Positions 8,552 to 17,046 of a DNA stretch of 64,000 nt are shown piece after piece. This DNA is from Evansella caseinilytica (GTDB lineage: Bacteria; Bacillota; Bacilli; Bacillales; Salisediminibacteriaceae), in contig NZ_FNPI01000006.1 in assembly GCF_900107275.1 (NCBI RefSeq), forward strand, positions 170,491 to 234,490, read 5' to 3'. Every line of letters starts with the position of its first letter. Position 1 is the stretch's first letter. Made by a program: the position numbers and the translations under genes. The notes beneath the pieces were generated by a model that saw only the letters and a program-made list of their open reading frames with translations, had not been told where the DNA came from and made no database searches.

Positions 8552-9439
8552 TTACAACGTAATATCGAAGCGGCGGGAACCGACCAATTCCTCGTCGAGA
8601 TACACTTCCACTAAATATTCCCCTGTATCTGCTTGCGGCCCTTCCGCGTCAAGAAGATTTAATTTTACCTTATCAGATGAAAAAAACGTATAGGATTTTT
8701 CATGAATCAGCGTCCAGCTTTTACCCGTATTTTCCCGATGGAACAACTGAACATGAAATACTTGCCCCGCTACTGCTGTCTCGCCGTGATAAAGGAGCTG
8801 GATCGATGATTGATATTTTTCAAATACCGGCAGCTCTTTGTTCATGACATCAACGATAGATTCAGGCGCGCCGGTATATTCGTCAAACACAAATATTCCT
8901 TTTGGAAGCGTTCCGGTGTTATACCAGGAGTACACAATCTGCAGCGGAACGGCAAGACAAGCCGCAGCAATGACCGGAACGAGGATTCCGCTTGCCAACG
9001 ACTTACCTTTCTTATTAAACAGCGGTGCAATTGGCTGCTTCTGTTCTTGTTTATCAATGAGCGTCCTTGCATGTCCGGCGTAAAGAGCGTTTCCCTGCCA
9101 GCCGAAAAAAGTGGAAATCAGCAATAAGAAAATACCAGGAAGTAGTAACAGACTTATCTCAGGAAGGGATGTATAATAAATAATAAACGGAATAATCAGG
9201 GTGGAAAGCGAGATGAATAATACACCGCCGAAGTAGATGAACACAAAGCTGTACATAAAACGATATGCAAGCCAAAAAGGGGTCAACAAAAACGCGGCCC
9301 AATTCCAGTCAAAGCCGGTGTGGTGATCGTTTTTCCATTTTTTACAATAATAGCTTGTGTTATCTTGCACAATGTCCGCAACTTTGTCTCTATAACCTGA
9401 ATCGTGAAGGATGCGTTGAGAAAACTCTTTTCTGTTCAT
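8552..9439 (-). CDS. DUF2628-like membrane protein
   Basis: 295 residues. The N-terminal soluble stretch precedes WNWAAFLLTPFWLAYRFMY, the signature of DUF2628 proteins (a hydrophobic Trp-rich insertion helix), then two or three further helices (about 75-125) and another near 155-180. The C-terminal ~110 residues are extracytoplasmic and beta-rich (VFHVQLFHRENTGKSWTLIH), which is an addition to the usual short DUF2628 form. The start is the second Met (9439): gaggggc overlaps the first six codons of the longer frame and sits correctly for it. Function unknown. Confidence 0.75.
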   Translation of the reverse strand: MNRKEFSQRILHDSGYRDKVADIVQDNTSYYCKKWKNDHHTGFDWNWAAFLLTPFWLAYRFMYSFVFIYFGGVLFISLSTLIIPFIIYYTSLPEISLLLLPGIFLLLISTFFGWQGNALYAGHARTLIDKQEQKQPIAPLFNKKGKSLASGILVPVIAAACLAVPLQIVYSWYNTGTLPKGIFVFDEYTGAPESIVDVMNKELPVFEKYQSSIQLLYHGETAVAGQVFHVQLFHRENTGKSWTLIHEKSYTFFSSDKVKLNLLDAEGPQADTGEYLVEVYLDEELVGSRRFDITL

Positions 9440-9489
9440 TGCCAAAGCCCCTCTCATGGAATCTTCAATATTTTATCATGTTTTAGAGT

Positions 9490-9612
9490 GAAGGTCGAAA
9501 ATGGCGGTTACGAGCAGCGGAACGTACACAGAAACGTACAGGAGCAGCGGAGAGACAACGCTAACGTTGACATTCGCAGGTGCTGTTTCCCGGAGTTTTT
9601 GAACATCCTCTA
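9490..9612 (-). repeat. TTCAAAAAG-ended repeat, 90-160 bp class, copy 1
   Basis: Read on the minus strand it begins agaggatgttcaaaaa, then ccgggaaacagcacctgcg, aacgttgcgttgtctctcc-like and ctgctc.tgtacg segments shared with the copies at 21855 and 25416. Non-coding. It lies just upstream of the DUF2628 gene and lacks the distal CTTTTTGAAC end, so it appears truncated. Confidence 0.75.
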
Positions 9613-9842
9613 AATAAAGAAAAAAAACAGCCGATGTAATAAACAGATAGATTTATATAAATAGTTGAGCGGGAACTGCACATCGTGCATTGAAACCAGC
9701 AAATATTAAACAATTGTTTAAGACAACGCAATAGAGGAAAAGGGGAGAGCTCCCTTTTCAGCATCCTTGCAGGGTATCCCCTAATTTTGAACGTCATCTA
9801 ATGGTCAGGCTCTTTTCTAAACAGTTAGTCAAAGCTTGCTTT

Positions 9843-10050
9843 GGGGCTGTGTCAAAAGCCAAAACTATTTTAAAAATATCAGGACAATGGCTCCGTGCTT
9901 GTCTCTTCCTCTGCAAGCACAGCTTCGATGACTCTCCGTCGAGACAACTCGATGGGAAAGGCATCGTAGCTTTGCTCGTCGCTGCACGCTCGATAGGAAA
10001 AAACCACTCCTATCGGGCTTTTGAAAAGCTGCAGCGGCTTCAAAAGCAAT
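9843..10050 (+). repeat. 208-bp dispersed repeat carrying the GTCTC module, copy 1
   Basis: Starts gggctgtgtcaaaagcc and is nearly identical over about 195 bp to 15029-15225. Contains the inner module tgtctcttcctctgcaagc...gtcgagacaactcg (9900-9951), also found in three other places in this window. Ends about 30 bp before the ribosome site of the lipoprotein gene at 10096. No credible ORF. Upstream, 9613-9842 shows only an AT-rich stretch and a small aaaagggg/cccttttc hairpin near 9738-9760. Confidence 0.85.
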
Positions 10051-10095
10051 AAAGTTTACGAGAATAGCCAATAGTTGAAAACAGGAGGCCATCGC

Positions 10096-10695
10096 ATGAA
10101 AAAATTTATTTTCTTTCTCTTATTATCCATACTAGTCGTTTCCGGATGTCAATCAGAAGAAGCGCAACAATCGGATGATCTGCCGTACAGGTATATTCAG
10201 GAGGAGTTTTCCTATTCTCCGTTTGCATATCCGGATCATTGGGACGTTGTTTCTGTTCAATCAGAAGTATCGCTCCAATACAAGGATGATGAAGCACCGG
10301 AAAATCATGCATACTCGGATGTGCCGTATCGTTATACAATTGAATTCGGCAAAGAGGCTTCCAAAAATAATGTAACGGAAAAAGAGATGGAAAGATACAA
10401 TGAACAGCAGGCATTGAAAGGGGAAACGAACCGCCAGCATTATTATCATACTTATAATGAAAATTATGCTACGGTGGACATGAGCAAAAACGGTTTTGTC
10501 AGACTGATTTCGCAGGTGGAAGAGGCGGAGGAATGGGAGATTTCCGGAGAAGATTTCCTTGTTTTGCGCAATGATAATGAATGGATTGTCAACTGGTATA
10601 AAGATGGAACCTATTATGACATCTTTATCCGGAAGGATGCGGAAATTACCACCGCAGAAGCGTGTCGCGAGCTTTTGGAGCTGATGTTTTTCTGA
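10096..10695 (+). CDS. Hypothetical lipoprotein
   Basis: 199 residues. A signal peptide of 17 residues ends LVVSGC, a good lipobox (Cys-18 lipidated). The mature part is hydrophilic and acidic, with many Tyr and Glu residues (ENHAYSDVPYRYTIEFGKEA) and no recognised domain. The ATG at 10096 follows aggagg (10083-10088); the in-frame ATG at 10075 lies upstream of that site. Lies between a dispersed repeat and the argS promoter. Function unknown. Confidence 0.75.
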   Translation: MKKFIFFLLLSILVVSGCQSEEAQQSDDLPYRYIQEEFSYSPFAYPDHWDVVSVQSEVSLQYKDDEAPENHAYSDVPYRYTIEFGKEASKNNVTEKEMERYNEQQALKGETNRQHYYHTYNENYATVDMSKNGFVRLISQVEEAEEWEISGEDFLVLRNDNEWIVNWYKDGTYYDIFIRKDAEITTAEACRELLELMFF

Positions 10696-10768
10696 TCTTT
10701 TTCCAGGTACCGCAAGTAACAGCGAGCCTGCGGATAAAACGGTTGCTTCGGTTTTTATTTCGGACTGC

Positions 10769-10797
10769 TTGAATTTTTTATCAGTATCCTGTATGAT
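10769..10797 (+). promoter_or_regulatory. Sigma-A promoter of the argS T-box transcript
   Basis: TTGAAT (10769-10774), 17-bp spacer, TATGAT (10792-10797). The start point would be near 10804, just ahead of the T-box stem I. Confidence 0.8.
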
Positions 10798-10803
10798 TGT
10801 GAA

Positions 10804-11044
10804 AAAATAAATGATACCGAATTCGATGAGGAAGAGAGTACGTGTACGTAGTCCCAGCAGCGAGCCGGGGGTGGTGAAAGCCCGGTGGAAGACGATTCAT
10901 GGAAGCGCACTTCTGAGAAGTCCCCTTGAAATATCAGTAGAGGGAGACCGGATCCCGGTCCGTTATCCGGTAAGTGGTTTGATAAACAACAAGAGTGGTA
11001 CCGCGGGAATTCTCGTCTCTATATTTCATATAGAGGCGTTTTTT
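10804..11044 (+). promoter_or_regulatory. T-box riboswitch leader, probably tRNA-Arg specific
   Basis: The 14-nt T-box core AGAGTGGTACCGCGGG (10992-11007) that pairs with the uncharged tRNA acceptor end is complete. It is followed by a terminator, cgtctctat (11014-11022) with atagaggcg (11030-11038) and TTTTTT (11039-11044). The 5' part shows the AGTA element (about 10838) and a GC-rich apical region of stem I. In the 3' side of stem I, CGC (10906-10908, an Arg codon) is the best candidate specifier, which fits the downstream arginyl-tRNA synthetase. Uncharged tRNA-Arg would stabilise the antiterminator and turn argS on. Confidence 0.92.
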
Positions 11045-11131
11045 ATGTGCGCCCGGCAAAAGAAGGAGGCGTGGGAACGAAAGCCGGAAAGAAAACTAAT
11101 CACATCTAAATTCGCAGAAAGGAAGAGGACG

Positions 11132-12835
11132 ATGGAATGGAAACAAATTTTTGCCGACGCGATATTTGCAGCTATGAAAAAGACAGCGTTGGAAAAGAAA
11201 GTGATGTATTCACTTATCGAACATCCAAAGCATGAGCAGCATGGGGATCTGGCATTTCCTTGTTTTCAGCTGGCAAAACACCTCAGAAAGGCACCGAATA
11301 AAATAGCGGAAGAGCTTGCCGCTAATTTATCAAACTCCTATATTGAGAAAGCCGAAGCGGTCGGTCCTTACGTCAATGTATTTTTTCACAAAGCGACAGC
11401 AGGGCGGGATATCTTGACGGAAATCCTTTCGGAGCAAGGAGAATATGGGAGCTCGAAGCAAAGAGGCAAGGGCAAAGTCGTGATAGACTTTTCTTCGCCC
11501 AACATCGCCAAGCCCTTCTCCATGGGGCATCTCCGCTCGACGGTTATTGGACAGGCGCTCGCAAATCTAGCGGAAAAAAACGGCTACCAGGCTGTCAAAA
11601 TCAATCATCTTGGCGACTGGGGCACACAGTTTGGGAAATTGATGGCAGCTTATAAAAAATGGGGTGACGAGAGGGAATTGAAGGCACAGCCGATTTCGAC
11701 CTTGTTAAAGCTTTATGTCCGTTTTCATGAGGAAGCGGAGAACAACCCGAAGCTGCTTGCGGAAGGCAGGCAGTGGTTTCAGCGGCTGGAGACGAAGGAT
11801 CGAGAAGCGGAAGCCCTTTGGCGCTGGTTCAGAGACGAGTCGATAAAGGCGTTTGAAAAGGTGTATCAGTTACTAGGCATTACCTTCGATGCGGTCCAGG
11901 GAGAAAGTTTTTACAACGACCGGATGTCAGCTGTTGTAAAGGAACTGGAAGACAAGCATCTCCTTGAAGAATCGGATGGGGCTAAAGTCGTTCAGGCGGG
12001 GGATGATATGCCGCCTTGCCTGATACAAAAAACGGATGGAACGACGTTATATGCTACGAGGGATCTTGCAGCGGCTTTGTACCGAAAACAGGAATACGAT
12101 TTTGCGAGCTGCATGTATGTTGTCGGGGGAGAACAGCAGCTGCATTTTCAGCAATTGTTCGCTGTTTTGGAAAAGATGGGCTATTCCTGGGCCGGCGATC
12201 TTGTTCATGTGCCATTCGGCTTGATTTTAAAGGACGGCAAGAAGATGTCGACGCGAAAAGGGAAAATCATTTTTCTGGAGCGGGTCATTCAGGAAGCCAT
12301 CGATAAAGCGAAGAAAAATATATTGGAGAAAAATCCTCAGCTGCCGGATATCGGTGAAGTGGCTGAACAAGTTGGCGTCGGAGCGGTGATTTTCCATGAT
12401 CTTAAGAATGAACGGATGGGAAATGTGGAATTCAACGTAAATCACATGCTGACGTTTGAAGGAGAGACGGGACCGTATGTCCAGTATACGGCGGCAAGAG
12501 CGCAGACATTGCTTGAAAAAGCCAGGCTGAAGGAAGGGGGATCGGCGGCGGAGATGGAGACTGTGACGATGGTCGACGAAGAAGCGTGGGAAGTCATCAA
12601 ACTATTGGAGCAGTTTCCTTCCGAAGTGGTTCGCGCTTATGAGTCGTTGGAACCATCGGTGATTGCAAAATATCTTGTGCGGCTGTCCCAGGCGTTCAAC
12701 TCTTATTACGGCAAGGTGAAAATCTTGTCCGGAGATGCAATGGAGCGTTCCCGGCTGGCAGTTGCCGGCTCCGTCATCATCGTGCTGAAGGAAGGTCTCC
12801 GCTTGCTGAATATCCAATCACCACAGAAAATGTAA
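11132..12835 (+). CDS. argS: Arginyl-tRNA synthetase
   Basis: Class I aminoacyl-tRNA synthetase, 567 residues, charging tRNA-Arg in the cytosol. An N-terminal additional domain (about 1-110) precedes SPNIAKPFSMGHLRST (the HIGH-equivalent). KKMSTRKGKII is the KMSKS-like loop, and the C-terminal helical anticodon-binding domain follows (YVQYTAARAQTLL to the end). ATG 11132 follows aggaagagga (11120-11129). The frame stays open upstream through the T-box leader, but that region is regulatory RNA. Bacillus subtilis argS is not T-box controlled and sits elsewhere, so this may be a second, inducible copy; that is an inference. Confidence 0.95.
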   Translation: MEWKQIFADAIFAAMKKTALEKKVMYSLIEHPKHEQHGDLAFPCFQLAKHLRKAPNKIAEELAANLSNSYIEKAEAVGPYVNVFFHKATAGRDILTEILSEQGEYGSSKQRGKGKVVIDFSSPNIAKPFSMGHLRSTVIGQALANLAEKNGYQAVKINHLGDWGTQFGKLMAAYKKWGDERELKAQPISTLLKLYVRFHEEAENNPKLLAEGRQWFQRLETKDREAEALWRWFRDESIKAFEKVYQLLGITFDAVQGESFYNDRMSAVVKELEDKHLLEESDGAKVVQAGDDMPPCLIQKTDGTTLYATRDLAAALYRKQEYDFASCMYVVGGEQQLHFQQLFAVLEKMGYSWAGDLVHVPFGLILKDGKKMSTRKGKIIFLERVIQEAIDKAKKNILEKNPQLPDIGEVAEQVGVGAVIFHDLKNERMGNVEFNVNHMLTFEGETGPYVQYTAARAQTLLEKARLKEGGSAAEMETVTMVDEEAWEVIKLLEQFPSEVVRAYESLEPSVIAKYLVRLSQAFNSYYGKVKILSGDAMERSRLAVAGSVIIVLKEGLRLLNIQSPQKM

Positions 12836-12865
12836 GGGACCATGTCCCCGAATATTTTGTGAACA

Positions 12866-12898
12866 TTCACAGTTACTTCATCCTTTCTTCACAATTTC
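12866..12898 (+). promoter_or_regulatory. Triple 11-bp direct repeat, candidate response-regulator operator
   Basis: TTCACAGTTAC, TTCATCCTTTC and TTCACAATTTC follow one another at 12866, 12877 and 12888 with an exact 11-bp period. OmpR/PhoB-type regulators bind such head-to-tail sites. A matching TTCA array lies in the divergent promoter region at 16943-16974, next to a PhoB-type regulator gene. Confidence 0.55.
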
Positions 12899-12949
12899 TC
12901 AGTAATGTGAAAGGTGTGACAGATGAGAGAACGGAGAGGAAGGATCGCA

Positions 12950-13996
12950 GTGGAACGGAAATCAGTGACAATGAAAAGCCGGTTTGCGGGAGGAATGGTG
13001 TTCATCGCCGTCCTGTTAGCTGCCTGTTCATCAGATAATGGAAGTGAGACGGAAGAATTAACGTTGGAAGATCCCTCGTTGTTAACGAAAACAACGGTTG
13101 ATTTTCAAGGAGATGACTTTTTCACCGAGGCGGAGAAAATCGAGGTAACTCATATTCATGGATTAGGGTATGCGGGAAACGAGGATGTGATTTATTTTTC
13201 CACACATGAAGGAATCGCATATTATGACGATGGCACATGGTATTCCCCATCAGCGGAGTTCAATGATTACATGGGCTTCAATGCTGTGGAGGACGGCTTT
13301 TACGCAAGTGGACATCCAGGGAGAAACTCGAAATTCGGAAATATTGATCCTTTCGGTATTGTGAAAAGCGTTGATGGCGGCAAAAACATCTATGCGCTGG
13401 ATTTGCTGGAGGAAATTGACTTTCACGTGAAAGGTGTAGGCTATTATACGAATGCGATATATGCATACAACCCGTATCCCAACAGCCGCATGTCCGATAT
13501 GGGGCTATACTACAGTCTGGACGATACAGAAACGTGGACAAAAAGCGAAATGATCAATCTCCCTGAAGAGGTGTATGATGCCGGAAACCATCCGCGCTAC
13601 TTTATCGCCGTGCATCCGCGGCAGGAAAATGTCGTTGCCTTTGCGACATCGCAAGGATTATATCTCTCGGAGGATTATGGCGACAATTTTTCACCGACGA
13701 ATATTCGAGTACCGGTAATCACAATGACGTACTTCGAGGATGATCTTTACATGTCTGTCTGGACTGGACAGATTGAATTGATCCGTCTCGCGGCAGATGG
13801 CAACATTGCCAGCTTGCCCATTCCTGAGATGGATGAGCAGGACGCGATTCAATATATTGCAGTCAATCCGAATGATCAACAGGAAATTGTTTACATGACT
13901 TATATGGGAGATGCCCACATCTCATACGATGGCGGAAATACGTGGACGCAGCTGATTGAAAAAACGTCTACCATCTCTGGTGAAAGCGGGGCATAA
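12950..13996 (+). CDS. Lipoprotein with beta-propeller (sialidase/BNR-like) repeats
   Basis: About 348 residues. The signal peptide ends FIAVLLAAC (lipobox LAAC), so the protein is likely anchored outside the membrane. The body contains repeated beta-propeller blades with Asp-box-like motifs: SVDGGKN, YSLDDTETW, SEDYGDNF, SYDGGNTW. This matches the family annotated in Bacillaceae as F510_1955-type glycosylhydrolase, for which no enzyme activity is established to my knowledge. GTG 12950 is preferred because gaggaagga (12936-12944) precedes it; ATG 12971 is possible. Two bases separate it from the next gene. Confidence 0.75.
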   Translation: MERKSVTMKSRFAGGMVFIAVLLAACSSDNGSETEELTLEDPSLLTKTTVDFQGDDFFTEAEKIEVTHIHGLGYAGNEDVIYFSTHEGIAYYDDGTWYSPSAEFNDYMGFNAVEDGFYASGHPGRNSKFGNIDPFGIVKSVDGGKNIYALDLLEEIDFHVKGVGYYTNAIYAYNPYPNSRMSDMGLYYSLDDTETWTKSEMINLPEEVYDAGNHPRYFIAVHPRQENVVAFATSQGLYLSEDYGDNFSPTNIRVPVITMTYFEDDLYMSVWTGQIELIRLAADGNIASLPIPEMDEQDAIQYIAVNPNDQQEIVYMTYMGDAHISYDGGNTWTQLIEKTSTISGESGA

Positions 13997-13998
13997 GC

Positions 13999-14376
13999 AT
14001 GAGGAAGGGAAAGGGAGCATTTGCAATCTTTATTGGACTCAGTGCGATCTTGACCGTGTTTCCAGCCAGTATCTTTGGTTATGAAGCGGAAGAGGAAAAT
14101 GTATCCGTTGGTGTGGCCGCTCATCATGAAAAGGAGAGTTCAACGGAGAGCACCGAAACGGGCAAAAATGATTATCAGGAACATTTGAATCACACAGGTG
14201 AGCACGCTGAACAGCCAGGATACGATACCCATATCGACACCCCGGAAAACTTTTATCCTTACGACTTGTATGTGGAGACCCCGCCGAATTGGTATGTCTT
14301 GTCTGTTTTTTTCTTCATCAATATTAGTTTTATAACGTACGGGGCGATGGCGAAGAAAAAACGGCGAAACGGATAA
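13999..14376 (+). CDS. His/Glu-rich membrane-anchored protein
   Basis: 125 residues with a signal-like helix (8-28), an extracytoplasmic acidic and His-rich stretch (AAHHEKESS, NHTGEHAEQPGYDTHIDTP), then a C-terminal membrane helix (about 97-117) ending in the positive tail KKKRRNG. The His/Glu/Asp content suggests metal binding. No family recognised. It starts two bases after the lipoprotein stop, so the pair is an operon. Role inferred to be tied to the lipoprotein and to the polyferredoxin/two-component genes downstream. Confidence 0.7.
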   Translation: MRKGKGAFAIFIGLSAILTVFPASIFGYEAEEENVSVGVAAHHEKESSTESTETGKNDYQEHLNHTGEHAEQPGYDTHIDTPENFYPYDLYVETPPNWYVLSVFFFINISFITYGAMAKKKRRNG

Positions 14377-14410
14377 AACCTTTGTTCTTGGGGATGAACG
14401 AATATTAGAG

Positions 14411-14458
14411 GATGATTTCAAATGGAACCCCCCTTTTGGAATCATCGTTTTCATTTTA
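14411..14458 (+). terminator. Rho-independent terminator of the lipoprotein operon
   Basis: Stem gatgatttcaaa (14411-14422) with ttttggaatcatc (14434-14446), one mismatch/bulge, then a T-rich tail (14447-14458). Confidence 0.7.
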
Positions 14459-14555
14459 CCGGAGGGGTGGTATGGTCAGGCATTTGGCATGAAATGGCCT
14501 CCTTACCATCCGCCAAGTATATTCAAGCCGCATTGAACAAATAGTATTACTATGT

Positions 14556-14708
14556 GTTCAAAAGGAGGACAAACAGAGCCAGAGAGGCCGGAGCGCGGCT
14601 GGCGCGAGCAGGGAAGCAGCATCGCCAAACGTACCATGTACCATGAGCGGGTGCTATGAAAACGCAACACGACAGCTGCCGGCAATGTTACCCGGACTTT
14701 TGAACATC
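14556..14708 (-). repeat. TTCAAAAAG-ended repeat, 90-160 bp class, copy 5 (divergent)
   Basis: Ends are gttcaaaaggaggac and cccggacttttgaacatct, the inverted termini of the class. The body is more diverged than in copies 1-3. It stops about 40 bp before the sspH start, so any sspH promoter must lie in or directly beside it. Confidence 0.7.
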
Positions 14709-14749
14709 TGCGATAAGTGTCAACTACCAAAAGAAGGGGGTGTTTACCG

Positions 14750-14929
14750 ATGGACGCACAACGGGCACAAGAAATTTGTTCTTCTCCCGTCATGGCAAAC
14801 GTTACTTGCAACGGAAAACGCGTTTACATCGAGCATGTAGATCAACAACAAGGGACGGCAACCATTCATCCGCTTGACGAACCGGATAATAAGCAAAGTG
14901 TCTCCGTTGACAGTCTGATGGAACAGTAA
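14750..14929 (+). CDS. sspH: Small acid-soluble spore protein, SspH family
   Basis: 59 residues beginning MDAQRAQEICSSPVMANVT and continuing with VYIEHVDQQQGTATIHPLD, which is the SspH family pattern almost residue for residue. SspH is a minor spore-core protein made in the forespore. ATG 14750 follows aaggggg (about 14734-14740). It is monocistronic: a repeat hairpin at 14964-15007 acts as a likely terminator. Its presence is direct evidence that the organism sporulates. The expected forespore (sigma-F/G) promoter would fall within the repeat just upstream. Confidence 0.95.
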   Translation: MDAQRAQEICSSPVMANVTCNGKRVYIEHVDQQQGTATIHPLDEPDNKQSVSVDSLMEQ

Positions 14930-14963
14930 GCTTATTCCGAGAGACTCATGAAAAATACTGTCA

Positions 14964-15007
14964 GTGTTTGTTCAAAAAGACCGGTTTTTATCTTTTTGAA
15001 CAAGCAC
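14964..15007. repeat. TTCAAAAAG hairpin, short class, copy 1
   Basis: 17-bp arms gtgtttgttcaaaaaga (14964-14980) and tctttttgaacaagcac (14991-15007) around ccggttttta. Lies just after sspH and probably ends its transcript. The core TTCAAAAAG/CTTTTTGAA is identical in the copies at 38933, 48012 and 52870. Confidence 0.85.
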
Positions 15008-15028
15008 TATCAGATATGTTCAACTTAA

Positions 15029-15288
15029 GGGGCTGTGTCAAAAGCCAAAGCTATTAAAAAAAATATCAGGGCAATGTCTCCGTGCTTGTCTCTTCCTCTG
15101 CAAGCACAGCGAAGATGACTATCCGTCGAGACAACTCGATGGGAAAGGCATCGTAGCTTTGCTCGTCGCTGCGCGCTCGATAGGAAAAAACCACTCCTAC
15201 CGGGCTTTTAAAAAGGTGCATCGGCTTCGCTCATTGTTTCGAGGGTGTCTCCAAAGGGAAAAACCACCCTTTGGAGACACCCCCTTAG
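15029..15288 (+). repeat. Dispersed repeat carrying the GTCTC module, copy 2
   Basis: 15029-15225 nearly matches 9843-10040, including the module at 15087-15138. It extends further, with a perfect 16-bp hairpin gggtgtctccaaaggg (15243-15258) and ccctttggagacaccc (15267-15282) that can act as a bidirectional terminator before the convergent polyferredoxin gene. A piece of the long repeat class (gagcaacggcggaatgtc) lies at about 15332-15350. Confidence 0.85.
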
Positions 15289-15385
15289 CACAAAGACAGT
15301 CGTATTTTTCTTGGAGCAATGATCAACGCTGTGAGCAACGGCGGAATGTCACCATCCTGGTTGCGAGGAGGACCGGACTTACAGC

Positions 15386-16771
15386 TTAATGTGTATGCAG
15401 CCGATGCTCCATCGGCACGGAGAATAAGTAAAAATTTACGATGCCGAATAGGATCATAAGAAGATACATCGGCCATAATTTTTTGACAGACTGTTTGTTT
15501 CCAATCCGATAAACAACGTACATCGAAGCAAACCCCCCGATAAACACCATCCCCATTTGCGCAACTTGTACCGCTCCGTCACTTGCCACTGCCAGATCAC
15601 CGGTATGATTAATCTGAAATAGCGCCAGAAAGTTATACCAGACAGCTTTTATTTCCGTCAGAAGGTGGAACATGTTATGTCCTAAATGACCTGCCAAATC
15701 CAACGGAATCAGCGCATATCCGAACCTGACGAAATGTTGATACGTGTTTGTTTGCCGGTCACACCAGGCGGTTGCTTTGGAAGCAAAGGCGAGCATGGCA
15801 ATTGGAATAATCATGGCGATCACAAAGGCAATGGTGAAGTTCACCGGATAAGAGGTCGTTCCTGTGATCGTACTGATGTAGTACAATGTTTCTTCCCAAA
15901 TAGACAGCATGGTAACGTTTTGAACGAAGACGATCCCCATGATCACTGCTGCCAAAAAAGAATGTTCAATGCGTGGGCGGTGCAATCCCCATAACTCAAT
16001 TGTCGGAATTCGCGGGCTGATACGGATGGAGTCATTAGGGCAGTTTTTGACACAATCCCCGCAGTAATTGCAATCTTCACTTGACTGCATCGTTTTAACA
16101 AATTGAAACATATTGCATCCCTCTGCCTTGTCCGTTCCGCGGTAACAAGCCTGAGTTTTACACGTCCGACAAATATCTGGAGTTCCACGCAATTCCAACG
16201 CGCCTGCACGCGAATAATTTCCCGCCAATCCTCCTAAAAAACATAGTGACTTGCAAAAGGTCCGCCTTTCATAATAAACGGAAGTAATGATGACCATTGT
16301 CAATAAGAGCAGTAATAGATATCCGGAGCCTCTGGGAGAGTGAACTATCCCGAAGACGTGATCCGACCAAGTGATGGCAATGAATGAAAGATCAATGATC
16401 CAAATACCGTATTTTTTCAAGAACTTCGGCATCGGACTTTCTTTCCCGGCAAATCTCCGAACGAGATCACTTACTTTTCCAAACGGGCAAACGGTGCACC
16501 AGAATCTTCCGGCGGCAACGAAAAGAATCGGAATGACCGGCCACCACAGTACCCAGACCATCGCCGTTCCAAAGTTTTTGTCGCTGTCTGATGTACCGAA
16601 CAGTAATTGATACATGATGACCGCAAATACGCCAATGCCGGCCCATTGAAAAATTCCGGGGTAATAGTTACTTTTAATGAAATGCTTGATAATCGGAATA
16701 TCGAGTAAATTGATTGTTTTTCTGCCTGATGGTTTGTGTTTGCTTTTGCTTTGTGTTTCCGCTTTGGCCAT
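15386..16771 (-). CDS. Membrane-bound 4Fe-4S polyferredoxin, NapH/NosR-like
   Basis: 461 residues. About six to eight membrane helices flank cysteine clusters: CTVCPFGK (Cys 92/95, the CxxCP motif of NapH/NosR/CcoG), TFCKSLC (about 173-177), CRTC...C...C (201-219) and CNYCGDCVKNCP (234-244), the last a classical 4Fe-4S set. Such proteins move electrons from the quinol pool or cytoplasm to periplasmic/extracellular-side partners. The start (16771) follows aaggaagg; a longer frame to 16837 has no ribosome site. Divergent from the response-regulator gene and next to the lipoprotein operon. The partner oxidoreductase is not identifiable here. Confidence 0.85.
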   Translation of the reverse strand: MAKAETQSKSKHKPSGRKTINLLDIPIIKHFIKSNYYPGIFQWAGIGVFAVIMYQLLFGTSDSDKNFGTAMVWVLWWPVIPILFVAAGRFWCTVCPFGKVSDLVRRFAGKESPMPKFLKKYGIWIIDLSFIAITWSDHVFGIVHSPRGSGYLLLLLLTMVIITSVYYERRTFCKSLCFLGGLAGNYSRAGALELRGTPDICRTCKTQACYRGTDKAEGCNMFQFVKTMQSSEDCNYCGDCVKNCPNDSIRISPRIPTIELWGLHRPRIEHSFLAAVIMGIVFVQNVTMLSIWEETLYYISTITGTTSYPVNFTIAFVIAMIIPIAMLAFASKATAWCDRQTNTYQHFVRFGYALIPLDLAGHLGHNMFHLLTEIKAVWYNFLALFQINHTGDLAVASDGAVQVAQMGMVFIGGFASMYVVYRIGNKQSVKKLWPMYLLMILFGIVNFYLFSVPMEHRLHTH

Positions 16772-16942
16772 TTTACGTGTACCTTCCTTTGTCCTTTGCT
16801 TGAAGAAAAGAGCTGGTTTGCCTCGTTCGTCGACCAATCCAAGTTTAAGAAAAAAGTATCGAGAAACTGTGAAGAAATATTGTCTAAAAAGTGTATGTTA
16901 AGTGAGAGGGTTTCCTTTGGTGTCACCCTAAAAAGCATCACA

Positions 16943-16974
16943 TTCACCAATCTTCATTTTTTCTTCATCATTAT
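16943..16974 (+). promoter_or_regulatory. TTCA direct repeats in the divergent promoter region
   Basis: TTCACCAATC (16943), TTCATTTTTTC (16953) and TTCATCATTAT (16964) repeat at 10-11 bp spacing, matching the array at 12866-12898. Located between the polyferredoxin and the two-component genes, so it could serve both directions. Confidence 0.5.
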
Positions 16975-17046
16975 CCATTAAACTGTAGTAGACTAAATTT
17001 ACAAATGTCACAAAAAATTCGGGGACATGGGGTGTGAACAAAAAAT

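Noticed and set aside
8334..8693. 119-codon plus-strand frame after csaA
   Set aside because: Overlaps the 3' end of the DUF2628 gene in antisense; the non-overlapping part has no domain or ribosome site. A decayed gene was considered but no family could be read.
10811..11131. Open frame extending argS upstream by about 107 codons
   Set aside because: It runs through the T-box core and terminator; a ribosome site directly before ATG 11132 and family length support the shorter protein.
15159..15389. Frame inside the dispersed repeat (also at 9801-10052)
   Set aside because: The two repeats share nucleotides but the frames diverge and contain no hydrophobic or domain pattern; the repeats are better read as non-coding.
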